In this document: in pieces, positions 55,850-64,000 of the stretch
Layout: every line of letters starts with the position of its first letter
Position numbering within the stretch: the first letter of the stretch is position 1
Assembly: GCA_020052415.1 (NCBI GenBank)
Contig: JAGVPB010000021.1
Span: forward strand, 1-64,000
Direction of reading: 5' to 3'
Source: Bacteroidales bacterium
Lineage (GTDB): Bacteria > Bacteroidota > Bacteroidia > Bacteroidales > JAADJA01
Length of the DNA stretch: 64,000 bases
Position numbers and translations under genes: made by a program
Notes under the pieces: generated by a model
Database searches by the model: none
Seen by the model: the letters and a program-made list of their open reading frames with translations, nothing else
What the model was told of the DNA's origin: nothing

Positions 55850-57592
55850 ATGAAAAGAATTATACTTTGCATTGCGCTTGCAACCATTAACCTTGCAGTT
55901 TATTCGCAGGAACCTATCATCGGCGAGACTTATTATGATCTTCAAACCAACGGTTCGTGCCAGAACAGGATTTATGTTTACGAGGATGGAACTATCGGCA
56001 CCACATGGACAAGAGGAATGGAATATTTTTCTTTTGTTGACCGTGGCACCGGTTATAATTATTTCGACGGCAGCGTTTGGCAGCCCTGGCCTGAAGAAAG
56101 GATTGAAAACCAGCGCTGTGGTTGGCCATCGTATGCTCCTTATGGTGAGAGTGGTGAACTCGTGGTAGCTCATCTTTCTGGCGCAGATACAGTAGGATTA
56201 TTATTCAACAAAAGAACTATCAAGGGCACAGGTGGCTGGACTGAATCTTTATTCACCGGCCCTGTTGGCAATGAGACATTATTATGGCCAAGGATGGTGA
56301 CGGGTGGTTTGAACCATGAACACATTTTTCTGATTGCGTTTTCTTCCCCTGAAGCCAATGGCGGAGATCCCTACCAAGGTCTAGATGGCGCATTGCTTTA
56401 TTCCCGCTCGATAAATGGCGGGAACTCATGGGATATTCAGAACCAAATATTCCCGGGAATGGATTCTACGGAATACAATGGCTTTGCAGGCGACTGCTAT
56501 GCTATTGCTGAACCAAAAGACAATATAATTGCTTTTGTTGTTGGTTCTTTCAGAACAGATATGTTTTTGATGAAATCAATTGATTATGGCCAGACATTTG
56601 AAAAAACCATTATCTGGGACAATCCTTATGATACCATCCTTCCGGCGGATACTTTTTATTGTGTTGACGGCTCAGTTGCTGTTGCTTTGGATGTAAGCGG
56701 GAAAGCACATGTTGTATTTGGAATTACGAATCTCTGGTACAATGGTGGTTGGTATGGTGACAGATCAATTGACGGTATAGGATACTGGAATGAAGACCGC
56801 CCGGTATTTTCATCCGAAGTCAATGCCTTAAATCCTACCGGCGGTCCGGGCAGTGAGATGGTGACCGACTACAACCTGATAGGATGGGCTCAGGATATAA
56901 CCGGAGATGGTATAGTTACATATTCTCCCTATAATTCATTCGGCTATTGTAACCACTATAGTGTTTCAAGCATGGTACAGCTTGTGACTGATGACCAGAA
57001 CAGGATTTTCATCTTTTATACTTCCGTTACTGAAACCTATAACAACGGCATTGATAATTACCGGAGATTATGGTCACGATCTTCATTGAATGGGGGTGAA
57101 ACCTGGGGGCAATTCTATCACTTTTTTGCAGATGATACGACCACTATTTTCAATGAATATGCTTTTCCTTCCTGTGCTGCCCGGTCGGATGATTATATTC
57201 ATCTTGTGGCAATGATCGATATGGCACCCGGTATTTACAATTGTCCGGAAGAAAATTATTATGAAAATAACTTTCAATATATTAAGGTTTCGAAAGTGGA
57301 TATTGTCGGTATTGAACCGGTCATTGAAAAGCCTGGATTTGAGGTTTCTCAGAACTTTCCCAATCCTTTCTCTGAATCCACTCTTGTTAAAGTCAACCTT
57401 TCCGTACCTGCCAATCTGACCCTCGATATCCTGAATTTATTAGGGCAAAAAGTTGGTCCGACAAAATATTTCAATGGATTAACAGGAAACAATAACCTGA
57501 AGATTGAAAGAGCAAACCTTTCGCCGGGTGTGTATTATTATAATGTAAGAGCCGGGGAAAACTCGGTGACAAAAAAAATGATCGTTAAATAA
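55850..57592 (+). CDS. Secreted Asp-box propeller with T9SS sorting domain (array copy 4)
   Basis: A 580-residue paralogue, the shortest, because the variable segment between signal peptide (residues 1-18) and the first conserved block is nearly absent. Asp boxes are weaker: SINGGNSWDI, SIDYGQTFEK, SLNGGETWGQ. The calcium-loop-like motif is DITGDGIVT. The DTFYCVDGSVAVALD block replaces GAHSL with GSVAV, a feature shared with copy 6, as are PWPEERIE and GADTVGLLFNKR. The sorting domain begins VSQNFPNPFSES. It leads a tight three-gene run (gap of 11 bp to copy 5). A 7-of-8 -7 element TAACTTTA lies near 55819. Confidence 0.88.
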   Translation: MKRIILCIALATINLAVYSQEPIIGETYYDLQTNGSCQNRIYVYEDGTIGTTWTRGMEYFSFVDRGTGYNYFDGSVWQPWPEERIENQRCGWPSYAPYGESGELVVAHLSGADTVGLLFNKRTIKGTGGWTESLFTGPVGNETLLWPRMVTGGLNHEHIFLIAFSSPEANGGDPYQGLDGALLYSRSINGGNSWDIQNQIFPGMDSTEYNGFAGDCYAIAEPKDNIIAFVVGSFRTDMFLMKSIDYGQTFEKTIIWDNPYDTILPADTFYCVDGSVAVALDVSGKAHVVFGITNLWYNGGWYGDRSIDGIGYWNEDRPVFSSEVNALNPTGGPGSEMVTDYNLIGWAQDITGDGIVTYSPYNSFGYCNHYSVSSMVQLVTDDQNRIFIFYTSVTETYNNGIDNYRRLWSRSSLNGGETWGQFYHFFADDTTTIFNEYAFPSCAARSDDYIHLVAMIDMAPGIYNCPEENYYENNFQYIKVSKVDIVGIEPVIEKPGFEVSQNFPNPFSESTLVKVNLSVPANLTLDILNLLGQKVGPTKYFNGLTGNNNLKIERANLSPGVYYYNVRAGENSVTKKMIVK

Positions 57593-57603
57593 AATTCTGA
57601 ATT

Positions 57604-59463
57604 ATGAAAACAGAAGTATTTATTTCAGCATGTGTATTGATCAGCCTTACCGGCTTTTCCCAAAAAAGGGTGATGATCTCAAAGGAATGGCAGAATTATG
57701 GAGTAAGAATTGATAATTATGTTAAACAAAATCCGGAAGAACAACAATTAATACTTCCCTTAAAAAACAGTTGTCTCCTTGAAGAGGATATAGGTACAAC
57801 CTATTACGACCTCCAAACCATGGCAAGCACACAAAAGCGTATTCATGTATTCGATGACGGCACTATGGGTGCGGTTTGGACAATGGGATTTGATTATACG
57901 GCTTTTTGGGACAGGGGCACAGGATATAATTATTACGACGGAGCAAGCTGGGGGCCTTTTCCTGATAGTATTATTGAATCGAATCGTTCGGGCTGGCCTG
58001 AATATGCTCCTTATGGTGAGAATGGTGAAATCGTTGTTTCCCACATTTCAGGGGCGGGTGAAGCAGAAGGGCTAACCTTATTAAAGCGTGAAAACAAAGG
58101 GACCGGAGATTGGGAGGAATTAAATTTTCTTGGCCCTCCTGATTGTGAAGATTTAAAGTGGCCGCGAATTGCCACAGGAGGGGTCAGCAATTCGGTGATC
58201 CATTTATTAGCAGTTACTGCTCCCACTTCTAATTGTGGATTTCCATATCAGGGTCAGGAGGTTGCCATATTGTATTCACGATCATTCGATGGAGGAGGTA
58301 ACTGGAATCCGGAAAACTATGTAATACCAGATATAGACAGCAGCTACTATAACGGATTTAGCGCTGATGTTTATGAAATAAGAGCCGATGGCGACAATGT
58401 AGGAATTTTGATCGGGGACCCATGGATTGGTTTGCTGTTGCTAAAATCAACGGACGGAGGAGATACCTGGACAAAAACGATCATCTGGGATCATCCCTAT
58501 CCATTTTGGATAAATGGTCAGGAGACGGATACCTTTTATTGTGCCGATGGAGCCCACAGCCTGGATTTTGATGATAATGGAATTACTCATGTTGTATTCG
58601 GCATTAACCGGACTTATTCAGATGCTGCAGGATCATACTGGTTTCCTGCCGTGGATGGTATCGGTTACTGGAACGAAAACAGACCCACGTTTTCAAATAA
58701 TCTCAATGCTTTAAGTCCTTACGGAGATCCCGGATCAGAGCTGGAAGAAAATTACAGCCTGATAGGCTGGACACAGGATGTGAATCAAAACGGACAACTC
58801 GATATCCTGGAGGACTGGGGTAGATATTACTTAGGTTTTTCGAGTATGCCACAGATTATTTTTGATGAGAGCTCGAATATTCTGGTCTTAGTTTTCTCTT
58901 CTGTGACCGAGACATACGATAACGGAGCTCAGAATTACAGACATTTGTGGATGAGAGGGTCTCCCAATGGTTCATGGTGGGGGGCTTTTCATGATTTAAC
59001 GAATGATCTTTCTCACCTTTATGATGAATGCGTATTTCCTTCACTTGCTACTTTTTCTGATGATGCCTATTATTTGACTTACCAACGCGACAATGAGCCC
59101 GGACTTGCTGTGAGAGGTGATTTAGATGAGTACACAGAAAATCAAATTACTTTCATGACAACATATTTAGGTGTGGGTTTCAATGAAAAAGAAATATCAG
59201 GTGAAATCCTCAGTGTTAGCCAGAACCAGCCCAATCCGTTCAGGGGTGAAACGAAAGTAAAGGTTGAGCTTTTTGAATCCGCTAATGTATCCCTTACGAT
59301 GACAACTCTGACAGGCCAGAAGGTGCAGGAACTAAATAAAGGTCCTCTTCAGCCGGGAGTAAATATTATCACCATCGATGCGGCAGGACTCAAGCCCGGG
59401 GTTTATTTCTATACGGTAAAAGCCGGGGATAACTCCATAACGAAAAAAATGATCATCAAATAA
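57604..59463 (+). CDS. Secreted Asp-box propeller with T9SS sorting domain (array copy 5)
   Basis: A 619-residue paralogue with a signal peptide (residues 1-19, ending TGFSQ). Asp boxes SFDGGGNWNP and STDGGDTWTK, the third degenerate (SPNGSWW) as in copy 1. The calcium-loop-like motif is DVNQNGQLD. It shares with copy 1 the C-terminal propeller segment EPGLAVRGDLD.YT, so it belongs to that subgroup. The sorting domain begins VSQNQPNPFRGE and ends KKMIIK. It is separated from copies 4 and 6 by near-identical 11-bp gaps, so the three are probably one transcript. Confidence 0.88.
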   Translation: MKTEVFISACVLISLTGFSQKRVMISKEWQNYGVRIDNYVKQNPEEQQLILPLKNSCLLEEDIGTTYYDLQTMASTQKRIHVFDDGTMGAVWTMGFDYTAFWDRGTGYNYYDGASWGPFPDSIIESNRSGWPEYAPYGENGEIVVSHISGAGEAEGLTLLKRENKGTGDWEELNFLGPPDCEDLKWPRIATGGVSNSVIHLLAVTAPTSNCGFPYQGQEVAILYSRSFDGGGNWNPENYVIPDIDSSYYNGFSADVYEIRADGDNVGILIGDPWIGLLLLKSTDGGDTWTKTIIWDHPYPFWINGQETDTFYCADGAHSLDFDDNGITHVVFGINRTYSDAAGSYWFPAVDGIGYWNENRPTFSNNLNALSPYGDPGSELEENYSLIGWTQDVNQNGQLDILEDWGRYYLGFSSMPQIIFDESSNILVLVFSSVTETYDNGAQNYRHLWMRGSPNGSWWGAFHDLTNDLSHLYDECVFPSLATFSDDAYYLTYQRDNEPGLAVRGDLDEYTENQITFMTTYLGVGFNEKEISGEILSVSQNQPNPFRGETKVKVELFESANVSLTMTTLTGQKVQELNKGPLQPGVNIITIDAAGLKPGVYFYTVKAGDNSITKKMIIK

Positions 59464-59474
59464 AATCCAGAATT

Positions 59475-61283
59475 ATGAAAAGAACAATTTTATCCACAGC
59501 ATTATCAGTATTTGTGTTGATCCTTTTTGCACAGTTTCCAACCCAGCCGGTTTCGATTTTGAATCCTGTCGAAGATACAATCGGGGAATCCATTTACGAT
59601 CTCCAGACAAATGCGTCATGCCAGAACCGGATTTACCTTTTTGACGACGGCACCATCGGGGCCACCTGGACGAGAGGGATGGAAGAAACAACAGCTTTTA
59701 ATGACCGTGGTACAGGCTATAATTATTATGATGGAAGCACTTGGCAATCCTGGCCGGAAGAAAGGATCGAGAGCATGAGAACGGGCTGGCCTTCGTATGC
59801 TCCTTATGGTGAAGGAGGTGAAATAGTGGCGGCTCATATTTCAGGTGCAGATACCATTGGTTTATTATTCAATAAAAGAAACATCAAAGGCTCAGGAGAG
59901 TGGGTTGAATTTTTATTTACCGGCCCTGCAGGTCATGAACTATTATTGTGGCCAAGAATGGTCACCGGAGGCACTGATCATAGCAATATTTGCCTGATTG
60001 CAATGACTGCTCCTGTGGCCAATGGTGGTGCGTTATTCCAGGGAATGGACGGTGCATTGCTTTATTCCCGCTCAACCGATGGCGGAGAAACCTGGGATAT
60101 TCAGAATCAATTATTGCCAGGAATGGATTCGAACTTATATACCGGATTTTACAGGGACGGCTATGCTTTTGCTGAGCCTGAAAATAATATTGTCGCCTTT
60201 GTGGTAGGTTCTTATCAGAGCGACTTTTTCCTTATGAAATCAACTGATCAAGGCCAGACATTTACAAAAACTATTATCTGGGATAATCCTTACGACCTGG
60301 TTAGTCCAACATTTCCAACCGATACCTTTTATTCCGTAGATGGCTCATTAGCTGTTGCCTTGGATAATGAAGGAATGGCTCATGTGGCTTTTGGAATCGT
60401 CAAAACGTGGTATGTTTATTATGATGAAGGTTGGGCATTTGATAAATTGACTGATGGAGTGGGTTACTGGAATGAAACCATGGAAACATTTTCCTCCAAC
60501 CCGAATGCACTTGATCCGTCCTGCGGACCGGAAAGCGAGCTGGTGCAGGATGTAAGCCTTATTGGCTGGACACAGGATTTGAACGGAAATGGGGTGATGG
60601 ATATCCTTGGTGACGTAACCCCTTATTCATGTTTTTATTTTTCAATGGGAATTTCAAGTATGGTTCAGCTTGTAATAGATAGTCAAAACCGGTTATTTCT
60701 TGTCTATACCTCTCTCACCGAATCATACAATGATGGGACAAGAGATTACCGGCGTATATGGTTGAGATCTTCATTAGACGGAGGACAAAACTGGGGACAG
60801 TTTTATCACTTGGATGGCGATGATTCAACATCCATTTACACAGACTATGCATTTCCTTCATGTGCTGCGATTTCGGATGAGAAAATTTATTTAACCTTTA
60901 TGGGAGATATCGGGGCGGGGATGTATTGTATTGGGGATCTGTGTCCACCGGATGAAAATTTTATTTATTTTACTACTGTTCCGAAAGATGAAATCGTAGG
61001 CATAAATCCAGCAGGATCAGAGCCTAACTTCGAAGTTTCTCAAAACTTCCCGAATCCGTTTTCAGAATCGAGCATGATCCATGTGAACCTGGTTGAGCCT
61101 ACTGAACTCAATGTTGACATTATTAATCTGATGGGGCAAAAGGTAGCTGAATCTCAATATATAAAAGGGAAAACCGGGATAAATACGATCAAGATAGAGA
61201 GGAAGGATTTGTCGCCGGGGGTTTATTTTTACAATGTTAAAACAGATCAATCGTCGATTCGTCATAAAATGATTATTGAATAG
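59475..61283 (+). CDS. Secreted Asp-box propeller with T9SS sorting domain (array copy 6)
   Basis: A 602-residue paralogue with a signal peptide (residues 1-17). Asp boxes STDGGETWDI, STDQGQTFTK and SLDGGQNWGQ; calcium-loop-like DLNGNGVMD. It pairs with copy 4 (SWPEERIE, GADTIGLLFNKR, LLLWPRMVTGG, DGSLAVALD). The sorting domain begins VSQNFPNPFSES and ends HKMIIE. Last gene of the array; TTCG hairpins and a repeat tract follow instead of a strong T-tract terminator. Confidence 0.88.
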   Translation: MKRTILSTALSVFVLILFAQFPTQPVSILNPVEDTIGESIYDLQTNASCQNRIYLFDDGTIGATWTRGMEETTAFNDRGTGYNYYDGSTWQSWPEERIESMRTGWPSYAPYGEGGEIVAAHISGADTIGLLFNKRNIKGSGEWVEFLFTGPAGHELLLWPRMVTGGTDHSNICLIAMTAPVANGGALFQGMDGALLYSRSTDGGETWDIQNQLLPGMDSNLYTGFYRDGYAFAEPENNIVAFVVGSYQSDFFLMKSTDQGQTFTKTIIWDNPYDLVSPTFPTDTFYSVDGSLAVALDNEGMAHVAFGIVKTWYVYYDEGWAFDKLTDGVGYWNETMETFSSNPNALDPSCGPESELVQDVSLIGWTQDLNGNGVMDILGDVTPYSCFYFSMGISSMVQLVIDSQNRLFLVYTSLTESYNDGTRDYRRIWLRSSLDGGQNWGQFYHLDGDDSTSIYTDYAFPSCAAISDEKIYLTFMGDIGAGMYCIGDLCPPDENFIYFTTVPKDEIVGINPAGSEPNFEVSQNFPNPFSESSMIHVNLVEPTELNVDIINLMGQKVAESQYIKGKTGINTIKIERKDLSPGVYFYNVKTDQSSIRHKMIIE

Positions 61284-61316
61284 TAATAATGTTTTTTGCG
61301 GCTTTGAAAATATATC

Positions 61317-61381
61317 ACCCCTTCGGGGTTTGACGTAGATATGTAATCTTATTTACTACAATAATGACATCCCTTCGGGAT
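61317..61381. repeat. Pair of REP-like TTCG hairpins
   Basis: ACCCC-TTC-GGGGT (61317-61329) and ATCCC-TTC-GGGAT (61369-61381) are two short GC-rich hairpins about 50 bp apart, a pattern like dispersed palindromic elements in Bacteroidota intergenic regions. The first may also end transcription of the array. Confidence 0.6.
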
Positions 61382-61452
61382 TATAAAATGCCGGAAAGCA
61401 AAAATTCATCATCCCATTAATTGTCTTGCTACTTACTGATACTATTTCCAAA

Positions 61453-61707
61453 TTACCCGATTTACCCATTTCAACCATTTCAACCAGTTCATCCGATTCT
61501 GTCCACGAATTTCACGAATTACACAAATCTACCGATTTAACCAGTTTAACCGATTCAACCAAACAAACAAATTAAGTCGGCAATCTGCAGTCCACAGTCG
61601 GTCTCGCCGCCGGCGAAAGCAATCAACCAATTCAACCCATTTAACCTAATTAACCCAATTAACCAGATAACCATTTAACTCAATTAACCTAATCAACCCA
61701 ATTAACC
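61453..61707. repeat. Degenerate 9-bp-period tandem repeat tract upstream of dnaG
   Basis: Two blocks (61453-61563 and 61625-61707) consist mostly of 9-bp units with an ACCnAT core, such as TTACCCGAT, TCAACCATT, TTAACCAGT, AACCCAATT and AACCTAATT; two units are 8 bp. At least nine units run in series in the second block. The dnaG ATG is 19 bp after the tract. Confidence 0.75.
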
Positions 61708-61726
61708 TTTTTACTAATTTCGCCCA

Positions 61727-63685
61727 ATGATTACCCGCGACACTATACAAACCATTATCGAAACCGCCCGCATCGAGGAGGTGGTCAGCGACTTCGTAAC
61801 CCTGAGAAAGCGCGGTGTAAACATGCTCGGCCTTTGCCCTTTTCATAATGAGAAAACGCCTTCTTTCACCGTTTCACCTGCAAAAGGAATTTACAAATGT
61901 TTCGGTTGCGGAAAAGCCGGAAATTCTGTGAATTTTGTGATGGAGCATGAGCACTATACCTATCCCGAAGCTCTCCGGTTCCTGGCAAAAAAATACAACA
62001 TCGAAATCGAGGAAGCCGAGCAAACACCGGAGCAAATCCAGGAGATAAACGAAAAGGAGAGTTTGTACGCGGTAACGGCGTTCGCACAGAAATTCTTTAC
62101 GGAGCAGCTTTTTCAAACCGAAGAGGGAAAGTCGGTTGGTCTTACTTATTTTAAGAACCGGGAATTCCGTGAAAACATCATGGAGATGTTTCAGCTTGGC
62201 TACAGTCCCGATGCATGGGAGGCATTCACACAGACAGCAATAAAAAATGGTTACAACCTGGAATTTTTAGTAAAATCAGGATTAATCATCGAAAAAGACG
62301 GAAAGCATTTCGACAGGTTCAGTGCACGGGTTATCTTTCCGATCCACAACCTTTCGGGAAGGGTCATCGGCTTTGGCGGAAGGATCTTAAAAAAAGACGA
62401 AAAGAAAGCGAAATATATCAATTCGCCGGAGTCGGACATTTACAATAAGAGCCAGGTTCTGTATGGGATTTATTTCGCGAGGAATGCCATCATCAAAAAA
62501 GACAACTGCTACCTCGTAGAAGGTTACACGGATGTGATCTCCCTTGTCCAGGCCGGCTTCGAAAATGTGGTTGCTTCTTCCGGGACTTCCCTTACTACCG
62601 ATCAGATAAGGCTGATCAAACGCTATACGCCCAATATCACCATTCTGTATGACGGCGATGAAGCCGGCCTGAAAGCTTCCTTCCGCGGTATTGATATGAT
62701 ACTCGAACAGGGAATGAATGTGAAGATCGTGATGTTTCCCGACGGAGAGGATCCTGATTCTTTTGTAAGAACCCACCGCTCTATTGAAGTTGAAGAGTTC
62801 CTTGATAAAAAATCGAATGATTTTATCCGGTTCAAGACAAATATCCTTCTTAAGGATGTCCAGGACGATCCCATCAAAAAGGCGGGCTTGATAAGGGAAA
62901 TTGTTCAGTCAATCGCGCTGATACCCGATGCCATCATCCGTTCGGTTTATGTGAAAGAATGTTCCGCAACCATGGACATGGCCGAACAAACCCTGATGAA
63001 TGAACTGAATAAGCTTTTGCGTAAAAAGTTTAAACACACCACCGGTCAGGCTATTCCGGAGGAAATAATTCCCACTCCTGAACAGCCCGACGAAAAGCAG
63101 GTCGAAACAGATCACCACAATACTGAATTCCAGGAAAAAGATATCATCCGGCTGCTGCTGACTTATAGCCGGGAGAACCTTGAATTCAGCGAGAAGGATG
63201 AACACAATCATCCTGTTACGGTGGCTGTTAATGTTGCTAAATTTATCGTAGATGATATAAAAAATGATGAAATCATGTTTTCTAACCCTGTCTATCAAAA
63301 GGTATTCGATGAATATGCTGAATTCATTTCGAGGGAAGATATCCCTGATGAAAAATATTTCATCAATCACAACAGCAAGAAGGTATCCGCGGCTGTTATT
63401 GACCTTTTAACTTCGCCCTACGAACTGAGCGAAAACTGGGAACTTGTTGCGAGGATAGAAGTGGTTACTGAGAGCCGGAACCTGAAGGATGCCATTGTAC
63501 ATTCGGTTTTGTCGTTTAAAGCAAAAAAAATCGAGCAACTGATATCCGAAAGCCAGCTTGAAATAAAAAAAGCCCAGGATGAGGAAAACTATGAGGAAAT
63601 CCCTTTGTTACTGAATAAGCAAAAAGACCTAAAAACCATCAGCAGAGACATCAACCGGCAATTGGGGAGGATTGTGACGAGATAA
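61727..63685 (+). CDS. dnaG: DNA primase
   Basis: A 652-residue primase making RNA primers at the replication fork. The N-terminal zinc ribbon has C37, H40, C58 and C61 (CPFH...CFGC). The catalytic core contains the RFSARVIFPIHNLSGRVIGFGGR block and the Toprim motifs YLVEGYTDVISL and LYDGDEAGLKA. The C-terminal ~200 residues form the DnaB-interacting region, less conserved and Glu/Lys-rich. Length is typical. Local codon use looks somewhat more GC-rich than in the array upstream. Confidence 0.98.
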   Translation: MITRDTIQTIIETARIEEVVSDFVTLRKRGVNMLGLCPFHNEKTPSFTVSPAKGIYKCFGCGKAGNSVNFVMEHEHYTYPEALRFLAKKYNIEIEEAEQTPEQIQEINEKESLYAVTAFAQKFFTEQLFQTEEGKSVGLTYFKNREFRENIMEMFQLGYSPDAWEAFTQTAIKNGYNLEFLVKSGLIIEKDGKHFDRFSARVIFPIHNLSGRVIGFGGRILKKDEKKAKYINSPESDIYNKSQVLYGIYFARNAIIKKDNCYLVEGYTDVISLVQAGFENVVASSGTSLTTDQIRLIKRYTPNITILYDGDEAGLKASFRGIDMILEQGMNVKIVMFPDGEDPDSFVRTHRSIEVEEFLDKKSNDFIRFKTNILLKDVQDDPIKKAGLIREIVQSIALIPDAIIRSVYVKECSATMDMAEQTLMNELNKLLRKKFKHTTGQAIPEEIIPTPEQPDEKQVETDHHNTEFQEKDIIRLLLTYSRENLEFSEKDEHNHPVTVAVNVAKFIVDDIKNDEIMFSNPVYQKVFDEYAEFISREDIPDEKYFINHNSKKVSAAVIDLLTSPYELSENWELVARIEVVTESRNLKDAIVHSVLSFKAKKIEQLISESQLEIKKAQDEENYEEIPLLLNKQKDLKTISRDINRQLGRIVTR

Positions 63686-63794
63686 TTATCCGAATTTATT
63701 AATTCTTTGAAGCGTTCCTATAGTTAAATATACCGTTACCGATTCAAAATCAACCATTAGTAAATTTTCAGGCAATTTCTTTAGAATGATAGAT

Positions 63795-63802
63795 TACCTT
63801 TG
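63795..63802 (+). promoter_or_regulatory. -7 element of the response regulator gene
   Basis: TACCTTTG matches TAnnTTTG and ends 5 bp before the ATG at 63808. No obvious -33 element. Transcription would begin at or just before the start codon. Confidence 0.5.
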
Positions 63803-63807
63803 CAGTA

Positions 63808-64000
63808 ATGAAAAATTATAGCGCCATTATTATTGATGATGAAAGGAATGTGAGGGAAGCTTTAATGTTTTCCATCAAACAAAACTGTCCCGATATATTT
63901 ATCAGTGGCGCCGCATCATCGGCTGAGCAGGGCAGGGAATTGCTGAAAAATTATGAAGTGGACATCATTTTTCTCGATATTTCAATGCCTGTTGAAAATG
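63808..64000 (+). CDS. Response regulator, N-terminal part (receiver domain)
   Basis: An open frame of 64 codons from ATG at 63808 to the window edge. It encodes the start of a receiver domain: acidic pocket IIIDDE (D10, D11, E12) and the phosphoacceptor D57 in IIFLDISMP. The DDERNVREAL start is typical of LytTR-type regulators in Bacteroidota, but the output domain lies outside the window. Confidence 0.88.
   Translation, partial: MKNYSAIIIDDERNVREALMFSIKQNCPDIFISGAASSAEQGRELLKNYEVDIIFLDISMPVEN

Noticed and set aside
49768-61283. Calling the array proteins sialidases
   Set aside because: Asp boxes are present but the catalytic Arg-rich RIP motif and nucleophile pattern are not visible, so only a propeller is claimed.
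61453-61707. CRISPR array
   Set aside because: The units are 8-9 bp, degenerate and without spacers or cas genes, so it is a tandem repeat tract.
1-64000. Mobile element, prophage or defence island
   Set aside because: I found no transposase, integrase, phage structural gene or defence-system domain; the genes are mainly housekeeping and secretion related.

Overview
The window is a chromosomal segment from a Bacteroidota bacterium, most likely in or near Bacteroidales. The evidence is a complete type IX secretion (gliding/Por) core operon, nine proteins ending in T9SS type A sorting domains, Bacteroidota-type -7 promoter elements (TAnnTTTG), few Shine-Dalgarno sites, and families typical of the phylum (DUF4175 coiled-coil protein, archaeal-type GlyRS, thioester-less alpha-2-macroglobulin, REP-like TTCG hairpins). 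The DNA is AT-rich. I see no tRNA, rRNA, CRISPR, prophage or insertion sequence.

Layout. 1-8.5 kb (minus): the N-terminal part of a membrane sensor protein, then a likely operon read DUF4175 protein - anti-sigma-type ATPase - ybeY - mnmG - methyltransferase. Two near-perfect parS palindromes flank mnmG. 8.6-14.8 kb (plus): two tandem secreted M1 peptidases, then gltX-folB-small CWC zinc protein. 14.8-23.2 kb (minus): recG, then the T9SS operon porP-gldK-gldL-gldM-gldN. 23.7-36.4 kb (plus): M48 lipoprotein protease, glyS, leuS, a DUF3108 protein and a 2038-residue alpha-2-macroglobulin. 36.6-41 kb (minus): envelope membrane proteins (short DUF1361-like protein, creD with its winged-helix regulator and a membrane partner, LiaF-like protein, PspC protein). 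41.3-44.5 kb (plus): icd, citrate synthase, yjbQ. 44.5-47.3 kb (minus): a secreted FG-GAP propeller protein and an ACP phosphodiesterase. 47.4-49.7 kb (plus): iorA-iorB. 49.8-61.3 kb (plus): six consecutive paralogous secreted proteins of 580-626 residues with Asp boxes, a calcium-loop-like motif and T9SS sorting domains. 61.7-64 kb (plus): dnaG and the start of a response regulator.

How it fits together. The PorKLMN/PorP machinery and nine probable cargo proteins sit in the same 64 kb. The six-gene array is the most unusual element: a locally amplified family of predicted surface or secreted beta-propellers of unknown ligand, each copy with its own signal peptide and sorting domain. The first three copies are separately transcribed, each followed by a strong terminator; the last three are packed with 11-bp gaps. 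Non-coding signals of note are the parS-like pair, a matched pair of operators around the creD cluster, a trio of palindromes between glyS and leuS, a nested inverted repeat near 46.4 kb, a 9-bp-period degenerate tandem array upstream of dnaG, and promoters so close to the glyS and response-regulator start codons that their mRNAs look leaderless.

All family assignments were made by reading motifs, without database searches.
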